A stretch of 57,394 nt of DNA from Acanthamoeba castellanii str. Neff (taxonomy: Eukaryota > Discosea > Longamoebia > Acanthamoebidae): positions 43,819 to 101,212 of the forward strand of contig NW_004457283.1 in assembly GCF_000313135.1 (NCBI RefSeq), written 5' to 3'. The notes under the pieces are model-generated. The model had not been told where the DNA came from. It saw only the letters and a list, made by a program, of their open reading frames with translations, and did no database searches. How positions within the stretch are numbered: the first letter of the stretch is position 1; each line of letters opens with the position of its first letter. The position numbers and the translations under genes were made by a program. Below are positions 38,916-50,037 of this stretch, in pieces.

Positions 38916-41900
38916 TTACATGGTGGCGTCCTGGATGGCGTGTACGGTCTGGAGGAGCTTCTTTCGTGTGATGCCGTTCTTCTGCTGCGCCGCCAGGGGG
39001 TGGGCATCGAGGACCACCAACGTCGGCCGCCTGCCCGCGGGCTGGATCTTGAGTTGCACCTTGAGACCGAGCGTGTCCTTGAGATACGTGGGCAAGCGCG
39101 TGGCGATCTCCCCCGTGAAACCTATCCACCCACGGCACCAATTAACCAACACATTGTTGGTTCTCATGCATGCACGGAGCGAGAGAGAGAGAGAACGCAC
39201 CCTTGGCCTTGTCGTCGTGTTCTCGTCCGTCTTTGTCCCAGGTGGTGACGATCCACTTGAAGGTCTCCTCGTTGACCCGCACCCACACGCCCCACGTGAG
39301 CCCTTCGCCTTCGCCCTCGCCTCTGTCGTCCTTGGCTGACGACGAAGCCGAGGCCAGCGTCGGAATGTGAATGAGCCCCCGCACGAAGTACTTCCTCTTA
39401 TGGTCCTCCTCCTCTCCCTCCTTCTCGCTCTCCTCCGCCGACTTCACAATAATACACAAGTCCAACGACCTGCCACCCCCCAACACGTACCACCCGATCA
39501 ACAACACGACCACACGACACACGACAGGCGAGGGGAGCGGGTACAGCTGGTTGTAGTTGATGTTCCAGAGTTCGCTGGGGCTTGGGTGGGCTGCGCTGCG
39601 CACCCATCGCCAGCCCTTGCGGGGCTTGCCCTTGTCGCCGTCGCCCGACTGGGAGCCGTTGTTGCCCTCGTCCCACTCGGCCGGGCAGCGGGCGTGGAAG
39701 TGGTACCGCTTGCCGGGGCTGTTCTTGGCCGCCTCCTCGCCGTTGGTGTCCTTGGATTCGCTCTTCGGCTTGATCTCAATCTTGGGATGCCGGATGAGCG
39801 TCGAGCACAGCGTACATGGGACTCCCTGCAGTAACAGGCGGAGAAATGTGAGGAATGCCAGCGTTTGACCGCCGCCGCAGCAAAAGACCGAAGTACTGCG
39901 GACCTTCTTTTCGTGGGCGTGGTCGTCGTGCTTGGCGGCTTCGCCGTCGGTGGCCTTGCCGTCGGCCTGGTCGCCGTTGTCGTCGGGCACGATGAACCCA
40001 AACCCGGCGCTTCGGGGCTCCGCCTCCGGCGACGAGGCCTTCTCGCCTGACTCGCCCTCGCCCTCGCTCTCCTCCGAGTCATCGGAGTCATCGTCATCTG
40101 GTGGTGGTGGGGAATACATACGTGAATATATTCCTATATATATACATATTATATACATATATATATACATATTATATAAATGTACGTCACACCACGTGGG
40201 CCGACATATATCGACAGGATCAGGATTGGATGTATACGGTGCCACGTACCGTCATCGTCAGAGTCATCGTCGTCGTCTTCGTCGCTCTTGTAGTCGGTGA
40301 TCACCTTTTGGTTGGACCCGAAGAGGAACGACCCCTCCGAGGGCGCTCGCGCGTGCGCCTTCCGACTCAACTGTTTGTGGTTTCCCCAGCAACCACAACC
40401 GCCAGCAGCGGCTCGACGTTAGGGCCAACAGTGGGCAACAACAAAACGGCCGAAGAGGCAGGGCGGCAACGCACGCCGACTTGCGATCCGATCGCGCTCG
40501 AGCTTCGCGGGCTCATGGCGCGAGGAGCGCTGGTCTTGCCCCGCAGACGGTTGCCCTTCCGCTCCTCTATGAACTCCTGGATGGCATTGATGATTTCCTC
40601 GTTGCCCGTGCTCCTGAGTAGAAGAACGACAATGGTCCCAAGATAAGTGACTGAGTGAAGACGCACACGACACGACACGACTCACGGCGGTACCGTGCAA
40701 GGTCGAGTGGGGCGCCGGCATCGGACTCCTGACGGGGATCACCGCCGAGCGAGAGCAGCAGACGGACCATATCCGCTCGCGCGGAACGGATGGCGACCAC
40801 CAAACTGCTCTCCCCGTACTTGTTCTTCAGCTGCAGTCCATTCATATGGAGGGGGGGGGGAGAGAGAGAGAGGCACAGCCGTATTTTCAGCACAGAAACG
40901 CAGACGGCACGGCGCAGCAACAGTTGCGAGGCAGGGCGAGAGGCGAGAGGCAACGTACGTTGATGTCTGCACCCAAGTGGTGGAGGAACAGCACGGCCTG
41001 CGGTGATCATGGTGAAGTGAGTATGAAATAGAATAGGCCTAGGAGGGGGTGAGGGCGTGGGCGCGTGCGTACGTGTTCGCGGCCTTTGATGGCGGCGTGG
41101 TGGAGGGGGCTTTCGCCGTGGCGGTTCTGGGTGTTGACGGTGCGCGCGCGTTCGACCGGGGAATCGCCCACGGCCATGCGTTCGAGCACCTTATGGAACT
41201 CGGTCACGTTCTTGGGGTCCATGCGCACAAAGTAGTGCAACGGACACGACCCGTCGTTCGTCTTCGCCGACGCATCCGCCCCTGAATGAGCCAAGGCCAA
41301 GGCCAAGGCCAAGACCAATGCGTCAGACCCCCCAGACAAGTTGGCGCGTAGGGTTCGTGCGAAAAGAGAGGGGGGGGGCAGTAGTACCTTTGTCCAACAG
41401 AAGGCCGCACACCTTGACATGGTCCGATGTCAGACCCGACGCCGCAGCATGAAGTGGTGTCCTGTGTGCGTTCGCACGCATATGTTAATAAATATATATT
41501 TATATGTACCAGCTGCTGGGAGGGTGTGGGGGCAGAGTGGTGCTCACCAGTTGTTCTTGTCGCGGGCGTTGACGTTGGACTTGGCTTTGACGAGCACCTT
41601 GACCACGCTGAAGTGGCCCTCAAAGCAGCCCACGTGCAGCGGCGTCTGCTCCCTGGGGAGCGAAGTTCAAATGTATGAGGGGAAAGAGATGAGAGTAAAG
41701 AGTAAAGAGAAAATGGGTCGCACCATTCGTCCTTTTTGTCGATGGAGCCCTTGCCAGACTTGCGTAGCGCCGCCTTGAGCTCCTTCACGTCACCTGGTGT
41801 TCGATCACGGATGAGAATGCGACTATAATCGTGATTGCTTCTGTTGTCTTGACGACATTTGACAAATCAATTCGCTTTTGTCGATTCGAAGGGGGGGGGG

Positions 41901-42018
41901 TAAATGGATGACGAGCCGAGCGTAAAATAGATAAGGCAAGGCAAGGCCACGAACCGCTCTTGGCGATGCGATGAAGAGCGGACAGGGATTGCTCTCCGCT
42001 GACGACGGCAAGCGCCAT
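38916..42018 (-). CDS. Ankyrin-repeat protein fused to DUF2199 domain
   Basis: ATG 42018 (MALAVVSGEQSLSALHRIAK). Exons to about 40,480 encode five or six ankyrin repeats: EQTPLHVGCFEGHFSVVKVL, WTPLHAAASG, SCPLHYFVRM, GESPLHHAAIKGREH and GESSLVVAIRSARADMVRLL. An exon at about 40,250-40,370 (SRKAHARAPSEGSFLFGSN then acidic) has no ATG, so it must be spliced to the ankyrin exons. After an Asp/Glu linker the C-terminal part holds CTLCSTLIRHPKIEIK, KYFVRGLIHIPT, LTWGVWVRVNEETFK, LPTYLKDTLGLKVQLKIQPA and HPLAAQQKNGIT, the pattern of DUF2199. Stop TAA 38916-38918. DUF2199 has no known function and is chiefly bacterial. The single-gene reading is inference from the missing start. Confidence 0.75.
40120..40182 (+). 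repeat. AT-rich TATATA microsatellite in intron
   Basis: About 60 bases of TATATA/CATATTATA units lie in the intron between the two acidic exons of the ankyrin-DUF2199 gene. It is a strongly AT-rich island in a GC-rich setting. Confidence 0.8.
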
Positions 42019-42361
42019 CTTTGTTTATCGATGAAAAGAACGAAGACGAAAGGGTCCAGATCTCGTCGTGAGGGCTGATGAACTCAAGCCTCGAGATGGG
42101 AAGTCTCAAGTATCGAGGAGTTGATGGGGGGGACGAAGATTGGCGTGTTCCCTCCTACTTCGTCGTTTTCGTTTTTAGTCTCTTCGCGGCTTGTTCGTCG
42201 CAGCCAAAATGAAAAGCAGTCTCCGCGAGGCGCCCGCTTCAATTCAAAGTGCATTACCCGAAAGACGTTGGCCGTAATGAACGAGAACCAACAACATCAC
42301 ATGTTCGTGTTCTGTTCGTTTGGCAGGCCGCGTGGCTGGTCGAAACGGTGGATCTAGATGC

Positions 42362-44058
42362 CTAGAGCGCCTTGGGGAGACCGGACTTGGGTGAAGAGTG
42401 GTCGTGATCCATGTTGTTGAGCTTCTCCAGAGCCAGCTGGAGGGCGTGGGTTCCCTTACGGCCGTGGCCCTACGCGCAGACAAGGTTCAGTGCCCGTGCG
42501 CGCGTGCGTGTGCGTGCGTGGTGGGAGAGAGGGGGCAGCCGCGTATGGATGGTGCGTTTAGGTACCTGCGCGGCGACGGCGACATAGAGCTGGTGGGCGA
42601 GGCCAAGACCTGGCAGGCTCAGCTTCATCCTCTCGGCTTCCTTGAGAGCGATGCCCATGTCTTTTGGCCATTGCTTTAGCAGACGCAATTCGACTGAGAG
42701 GCAGCTGGTGAGGAGGCCCCAAACGTACCCTTGATAAAGTGTTCAACAAAGAAGCCGGGATCAAAGTTGCGCTTCACAATGCGAGGCCCCAGGTTGTTGA
42801 TACTCCTGTGTTCCCCATTATGTGAGCTGGATCAGACTCGGTTCGGGCAGGGGCGTACCAGGACCCAGCAGCGCCTTTGCCCACAGCCTCAATCACTTGG
42901 TTGAGGTCCAGCCCTGCTTTGTGTCCATACAGCAGGCCCTCCACCATACCCACCTTCATGTGCAGACAGAAAGTACAGCCGCCATCAGTAACGTAACAAA
43001 GTCTAATTGAGAACGACGTACCATGGTAGTGGCAATCAAGATCTGATTCACCATCTTCGTATGTTGTCCTGGAGTGAGATCAGAGTCAGCTCATATGCCC
43101 TGTGGTTTAAACCTGGCACACTGCTGGACGCACCAGATGATGCCGGGCCGAGGTGGACGATGTTCTTGCCCATGACATCGAACAAGGGCTTGACGGCCGA
43201 CACCGCCTCCTCATCGCCGCCCACCATGATGGACAAGCGGGCCTCCTTCGCGCCCACATCACCGCCTGCATTTTGTGCGAAGGAGAAAGCAACCAAACTA
43301 AGCCCTGGGATCCCGCACGGAGGTCATTGTGCAGCACAATGGGGAGCGAACCAGACACCGGAGCGTCAATGCTGTGCACGCCCTTCTTCTTCGCTTCATT
43401 GTAGATATCGAGTGCCAGACTGGGCTCGCTGGTGGTCATGTCCACCACCACGCCATCGCTACAGAGTCCCTCCAGCACGCCAGAACTGCCCAGAATGACG
43501 CTCCTGACTGAGCAAGTAGCGGACACACTCACGATCGCCGGTCAGGTGTGTTCCAACAGCAAGCACCCCGAGAAGTAGGTGTACGTACCATCATGCGGGA
43601 ATCCCACCATGGTGAACACCACGTCCGACTGCTGAGCCACCTCCTTGGGACTGGCTGCCAGCTTGGCACCGCGTCCCAAAAGCCCCTGCGCCTTCTCTGC
43701 AGTTCTGTTGACCCAACCCTTCGGTCACTCAATGGGTCACGGTTGGGGGGGGGGCGAGAAAGTAGACCTGGAGTAGAGGGTGACTTGATAGCCAGCGCTG
43801 AGCAAGTGTCCGCACATGTGCCCTCCCATGACTCTGGGAAAGGCCCAGCAAAGAGGCTTGGCGTCAGTGCCACCCACGACAAAAGGTGAAGTAGTATTGG
43901 GGGGGAGGGGGCAGGCACCCGGTGCCCACCCAACCCACACGAGTGGTTTCGGGCTTAGCAACACTCACAAAGCCACGGTGTGCCGTGAGCGAGTCCGCAC
44001 CAGCCCACAGCTGCCGCGCCGTCGGGCGCAGGGCGAAGCTTCTCGTGGCTCTGCGCAT
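42362..44058 (-). CDS. HIBADH: 3-hydroxyisobutyrate dehydrogenase, mitochondrial
   Basis: ATG 44058 with an Arg-rich presequence ([18 protein letters not shown]). The dinucleotide fold is rebuilt across an intron as [20 protein letters not shown]. Then come [13 protein letters not shown], the substrate loop [44 protein letters not shown] joint, the catalytic Lys motif [10 protein letters not shown], and [20 protein letters not shown]; it ends SGLPKAL before TAG at 42362-42364. The enzyme oxidises 3-hydroxyisobutyrate with NAD+ in valine breakdown in the matrix. Many short introns; a nine-base G run sits in the second. Close relatives include GLYR1/6-phosphogluconate-like enzymes, but the motif set favours HIBADH. 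Confidence 0.88.
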
Positions 44059-44462
44059 TTTAAATGAAATGAAAATGAAATAAAATTACAAATAAACACG
44101 AATAAATAAACACCACCAGGCCCCGGACAGCCACAGCCACAGCCACTCGTCGAGCAACGGAGAGCTGTTGTTGGCACGGGTTGGTGCCTATATGCTACAC
44201 TTGGTGGGAAGAGTGCACCCCTTGGGCAATGGGTGGGTGCTCGCTGTTGGTTGGCTGCCGCAAATGCCGCCACATTTCTTGTGGGGCTGGTGGAACCACA
44301 CAGCTGCAAGAAGAAGTTGGCAAGCGGCGCCAGCAGCAGAGAGGTGCACCTGTGCGACAACCAGCCGTTGGCTGATCCGACGCGATCTTCTGCGCGCAGA
44401 TCTTTCACAGCCCGCATCCTTTATATATGATTGAGCATCGTTAAAGCGAGCTGGGAAACGAA

Positions 44463-47400
44463 ATGGGAAATTCGCAGCCGAGCTACTTCTCGCCTCAGAT
44501 TTTCGTTCCCTCGCCCAACACCAATCTCAAGGGCCTCATCAACCCGCTGGGCGAAAACAACTGCTTCCTCAACGTGGTCATCCAATCTCTATGGCACCTC
44601 GATTCCTTCAGTACCCCCTCCCTCTCTCTCTCTCTCTTCTTTTTCTGCCCAGCCACTTTCTGGGCTCGTGCAGCCGGTCATGCGTCGCTTGTTGTGTTGC
44701 TGCCTGCCGCCATGCGCCAATGGTTGTTCACTTCTCCGTCTCGGCGTGCCCTTGACCCACAGGGACAAGGTTCGAGGGAACTGAGGAGAAGCATCAGCAC
44801 TCGACGCCCTACTGCGTGTTTTGCGCGCTCCAGGTAGAGTGACCGCTGCACTCACTCGAACACGTAATAACGCACGCGGTGTGCGTGTCTTGTGGAGAAC
44901 TGACACATGCGCGTGTGGCCGGTGCAGGACATGTTTGTAAATTACGCCTACTCAGATGAGTTCATGATCCCGCCCACCGATCTGAGGCGTGCCCTGTCTA
45001 TGCAGTTTGCTGGGGAGGCCCGCTTCCAAATCGGAGAAATGGTAAGCGATCAGGCACCTTCTGCATCTGTGCACACACGACCTTCTTCTCTAACACACTC
45101 TGCCCTTCTCTCACCGCTTTACGCATTAAAAATGCAGTACGACGCCACGGAAACGTTGGTACAGTGCCTCCCTGTCTCGACGATTCTCTGTATGTGCACG
45201 CATGCACACCGAGAGCTCGCAAACGCTCTCACGCTAAGCGCTTATTGTCTGCAGGTGGCTGTGCTAGGGTATCTGCATAGCGTGTTCATGGGTGTTGGGG
45301 AAAAGGACGACGAGCCATGCGAACCGCTGTGCCTCGTACATCAGGTGTTCTCCATGAACTTCTGCGACAGGGTAGGCAACCGATGCATCTTTGTTGATCA
45401 CTGGGGCCAGAGGACGCTCACTCACCACACTACTCTAATCACTCCTACACAGACGGAGTGTCCGTGTGGGGCTACCTCCGAGCCTGCTCTGTCGTCTACT
45501 TTTATTTATCCCGTTTATGTGACTGAGCTGAGGTACCGACAAAACAAAACAAAAAAAGTGGCGTGTGTGTGTTCATTACCTTTCCTTTCGCTGCCAATAA
45601 TAGTCTAACAGGAGTCGTATGCGTGTGCGTGCGTCATCAGGCGTGCCTTTGACGATGCCAACAGGCGTGACATTCGATTCGATGAGCTTATGTCAATCCT
45701 CAACGACTCCGAGCTCAAAAAGTGCCCCGATTTTGTACGTGGAGCCTTGGCGCCCTTCCCACACTGCCCACTCGCCTGCGCAGACACAATCCACAGCGTG
45801 ACTGATCAGAGCTGTTGTTTTGCTATTACTTTTGTAGGACTTGACCGAATGTCAGCAACAGAACAGAAACCAGCGATTTTTGCAGAACGTGCCTAAGGTG
45901 TTCACCATCAACCTGGTGTGGGCGTCACCAACCCCCACGGTGGAGGAGATCCGGCAAACGCTGACGATCATCGCCGCCAACAACGCGCTCGAGATCGACC
46001 TGTCGACGATCTTCTACGGCGTCGAGAGGGAGACCAACTACGTCTTCCGCGGCATGATCGCGTACTACGGCCGTCACTACGCCGCTTTCTTCCACTGCCG
46101 ATCGCGAGACCAGTGGCTCATCTTCGACGACGAAAAGATCAAAGTGGTGGGCAAGACATGGGACGACGTCATCGCCAACTGCTGCCGAGCGCACTGGCAG
46201 CCGTCGGTGCTGTTCTACGAGCGACGAGAGCGATCGGGTGCCTCGCCGGCTGCCATGGCATCCCCGTTGCCGCCGATCGAGGCGCTAGCGCCCTCAACCC
46301 TCAAGCTGCCCGCGACGACTACGCACTCCACGCCTGACCTGAGTACGGCAACGGCCTCGTCATCCTTCACATCCACCTCGGTATCAGTAGCGATACCGTG
46401 TGGGCCCACATCCGCTGGCGCATTGACCTCGTCCATGCGGCGGTCTCTCTCGGACTACTCGGTGGGCAGCGGTAGCGGCGGCGGCGGTTCTCCTTTGCGA
46501 CACTACACGCCCACGGCGCCCATCAACATAGGCGCCAGCATGGGCGCATCCCTGTCCCAGCTAATGTGCCAACGCAGCCTTGTGCCACCGACGTCGAAGA
46601 GCACCGCGGCGCTCATCGAACGAAGCCTACTCCTGGGCGGCACCGAGAAGGAGATGGAGAAGGAAGATCTGATCATCTCGTCGCCCGTCGAACATGGGAT
46701 CAACGTGCTCGATGACGTGCTGCCGCCGCTCGTGGCCTCGCCCTCTGCGGATATGGCGTCCTCCTCCTACCGCGACATCTTCGCGCTGGTCGACGAGTGG
46801 CACGCCACCAAGCGGGATCTCCACCCGAGGGCGCACGCCGATTGCGGGGAGCAACAGGAGGCGGCGGGCGAGGAGTGCGAGGGCAAGGGCAAGGAGGGCA
46901 AGCTAGTCACGGCGCCGTCGGAGCAGCGGCGAGCCCACCAGAAGGAGAAGCAGCAGCAGGAGGAGGACGAGGGACAGGACCGCAAGGGCGCGAGCGACGA
47001 CAAAAAGATGCCATCGCCGACGACCCCCACGCCCAGATCGAAGCCCTCGTCGACGAGCCCGCAGCAGGGCAAAGGGGGAGCCTTCAGCTGCGAGTTCGTC
47101 ATCGGGCAGGTGGACATGCGGGAGAAGGAGTTTCGGATCAACCGCGCGTTCGAGGCCTTCAGCCGGCGGTGGCTGCTGGTGCTGGAGCGCTCGTACCGGC
47201 TGGACGACAAGCAGTGGGGCAGCGACAAGCGAGGCTACGAGGGCTACATCACCGTGCGCGTCCAGCGGCTCGACCCCGGCACCGACGTGCTCCGGCTGGC
47301 CGTCAGCTTCGAGTGCCGCGTGCAAGCTCGATCCTTCGCGTGCGCCATGCCCTGCGTGGCCGTGCGAGGCAACCAGGGGGCGGGCGACCCCTACTTCATC

Positions 47401-47478
47401 TGCCCGCAGCGCCAACGCCAGTACCTCACCGGCCGCAAGGAGCTCGGTCTCTCCCTCTCCATGCGCCTTCTCTCGTGA
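44463..47478 (+). CDS. Ubiquitin-specific protease-like protein (USP53/54 type)
   Basis: ATG 44463 (MGNSQPSYFSPQ), stop TGA 47476-47478. The Cys box reads LKGLINPLGENNCFLNVVIQ then SLWHLDSF, and the His box reads MIAYYGRHYAAFFHCR with QWLIFDDEKIK, as in USP53/54 and plant UCH-related proteins. A zinc-ribbon pair (CVFC; CPCG) is partly visible. Putative catalytic Cys and His are present. The last large exon (45,841-47,478) adds a Ser/Glu-rich linker of about 240 residues and a C-terminal beta-rich domain (FSCEFVIGQVDMREKEFRIN, YITVRVQRLDPG) that may be a MATH-like fold. It would remove ubiquitin from substrates if active; USP53 and USP54 were long thought inactive, so activity is open. Confidence 0.8.
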
Positions 47479-47577
47479 AAAGGCGAGGAAAAAAAAGTGC
47501 AAATAGTGTAAAAAGAACAAAAATTGAAGGTCTCTTTCCTTGACAACGCAACCTGGAGGACAGAGCTTGGGCAGCAG

Positions 47578-49752
47578 ATGGAGAACGTGCCCGAAAGCCG
47601 GTTTGACGTGGTGGCGAACCTGCCATTGGAGGTGTCAGTGTTCATCTTCAGTTTGCTGCCCACTGCCGACATTGGCCAAGGTACACACCACCCGAGGACT
47701 CACTCCTTTTTGTGGTCATTGAAGGCGTGCTGCGGGGCGGGGGGTGAGTAGCGGCGAGGGTGAGCAGAGTATGGCACGAGGTCGCCACGCACGATGCTCT
47801 GTGGCATGTCCTTTACGAACAGCGGTACCGGCAAGCTCCCGGCCACGTAGTCACGCCCACTTTCATGGACGCCTTCCTACTCGCCAAGAACCACGTACCT
47901 CCCTCCTTTGCTCTCTTGCGCGCGACTGCAATCGTTTGCTCGAAAGCATAACCGACCTCGCGGTGCAGGCCATGAGAGACGCTGGCCTGCAGGGTCGTCG
48001 CGATCTGTTCCAGAGGAAGACCAGGCTGGAGGAGAGGTGGCGTCGTGGCCAGCACCAAAAGACGTCCTTCCAGGCTCATCCGCATGCCGTCAACGGGGTC
48101 AAGTTCCTTTCTACTGATCACGCACCCCAGTTACCCGCACCCGTGGCGAAAGGTGTCTCTTGCTCTCCTGCAGGCTGAGTGTTGGCCTCTTAACACTCAC
48201 TTTTGCCCTTGGCGAGCACACGCGCAGACAAGAGGGGACGAGCCAAGAAGGACCAAACGAAAGGTGCTGCAAGCGATGATGCGAAACCGACGTCATCGAT
48301 GGTGCTCATTACGTGGTCCGATGACCACAAGATCAAGATATGGCAGTCCTACGCGACCACTTCCTCAGCATCGCCCAGCATCGAGTGCAGTCTCGAGTTG
48401 TCGGGTCACAACTCCCTGGTCTTCACCGCTGATTCCGACGGCGAAATCATTGTGAGCGGTGGCATTGATGAGAGGTAAACAGCTGTTGTGTTTGTTTGAG
48501 TACTGAGGCAGCGGCATTAACACTCCATTCCTGGATGCAGGCTGATCATCTGGTCCATGCGCGATGGACAGGCGCTGGATGAGATATCTGGTGTGCACTC
48601 AAGGGGAATCGAAAAGCTGCAGCTTCATCAACATGTACGTCGTCTCTACTTTCCTGGCTCAACCGACTGACCGGCACCGCTCACCCTTGCTCTCTCGGTC
48701 TTGCTAGCAAGTGGTGACTTGCGGAGGAAACGACGCCACGCCCAAGCTCTGGGACATACAGACCAAGCAGTGTACAGGCTCATTCCTGGGTCACAAGGGC
48801 CGAGTGTTCACACTTGCCGCCAACTTTGATGACCACTTGCTTGTCACTGCCGGTAGCGGCTCTACCTTTCGGTGTTGGGTATGATCCCGTCGCTCTATCT
48901 CAACCCGTTGTACTTTTGCCAAAAGTTGATGGTGAGCGCTGACGTGCGGGGAGGGACTCCCAGGATATGCGCACGCACGAGTGCATTCTCTTGGTGACCA
49001 ACCAAAGCAGCAAGCTGGACTACAACATGAATGAAGTATTGCGTCTGGACGGACGATTGCTAGCGACGGGAGGTAAGAGATTCGCCTCTCACAGCATGAG
49101 TGTAGCTGACTGAAGTTCACATTCCATGTTGTATGGTTTGATAGATAGTGCTGGAGATGTCAAAATGTGGGATCTCCGTCAGGTGTCGCAGGCCGGCCAG
49201 GAAGACTTCTGGCTGAATCCGTTGACGACCTATTCGCACGGTGACAACAACATCTGCGGCCTCTGGTACGTGCTCGTCGCAACTCTCTCAACCTGCGAAC
49301 ACAATGTTGCAGAACATAATATCGTTGGCGTTCGTTGTCGTGAACTACAGGAGCGACGCAAGCAAGCTTGTCACCGTGGGGTCAGAAAATGTGCTTAAGT
49401 TCTGGGAGTTGAGCAAGACCAGTTTATCTCAGCCCACCCATTCGAAGCCCTTCTTCGAGCTACCAGCCGCTTCTGCTCGGTACTTGCTCGCGCTCTTACA
49501 CCGTGTGTGTGTGTGTGTGTGTGTGTGCGCGTCGTGTCGTGTCGTGTGTGTCTTGTGTGTCTTGTGTGTAAGATAATCACAACTCATTCCATCCCACCCC
49601 GGGTTGTTTGGTACCGCTGCGACAGGAGCCTTCAAGGCGATGAGCGCGCACTTGTGTATGGTGCTCGAGACGGTTCCGTCACCATCCTGGACTTTGGCGG
49701 CTTTGTAGACGAACGGAAGAAGAAGTCCAGGAAAGAGTGCGTCCTGCAGTAG
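47578..49752 (+). CDS. F-box and WD40-repeat protein
   Basis: ATG 47578 (MENVPESRFDVVANLP), stop TAG 49750-49752. The F-box is VVANLPLEVSVFIFSLLPTAD, continued after an intron by VSRVWHEVATHDALWHVLYE. A basic helical spacer (QGRRDLFQRKTRLEERWRRG) leads into about six WD40 blades: SFQAHPHAVNGVKFLS, LITWSDDHKIKIW, LIIWSMRDGQALDEI, VTCGGNDATPKLWDIQ, SAGDVKMWDLRQV and VGSENVLKFWELSK. This is the layout of FBXW-type SCF substrate receptors, with the F-box binding Skp1 and the propeller binding substrate. The substrate is unknown. Introns include a GT repeat at 49,503-49,528. Confidence 0.85.
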
Positions 49753-50037
49753 CAGGCCTTCTTGTTTCTTTCAACAACGTGGGGCACACCTAAGGTGGCG
49801 GCACACGTCAGCGATTCCAAGTTTCATTTACCTGGTTGGCGCGTTGCTCAAAAGCAAGAGGAAAGCTTCGGTGGCCACAATACACAACCACAACAACAAC
49901 ACTGGTACAACACCGAAGGTACCTACACGGCCTCTGCCTCTCGATCGTGCACGCTCCTCGGCTTCTTTGCCCCTCTCATCTTGCTGCTCTCTCTTGTGAT
50001 CAGAGCTCTGCACGCGACAATAACAACAACGTAAAAG

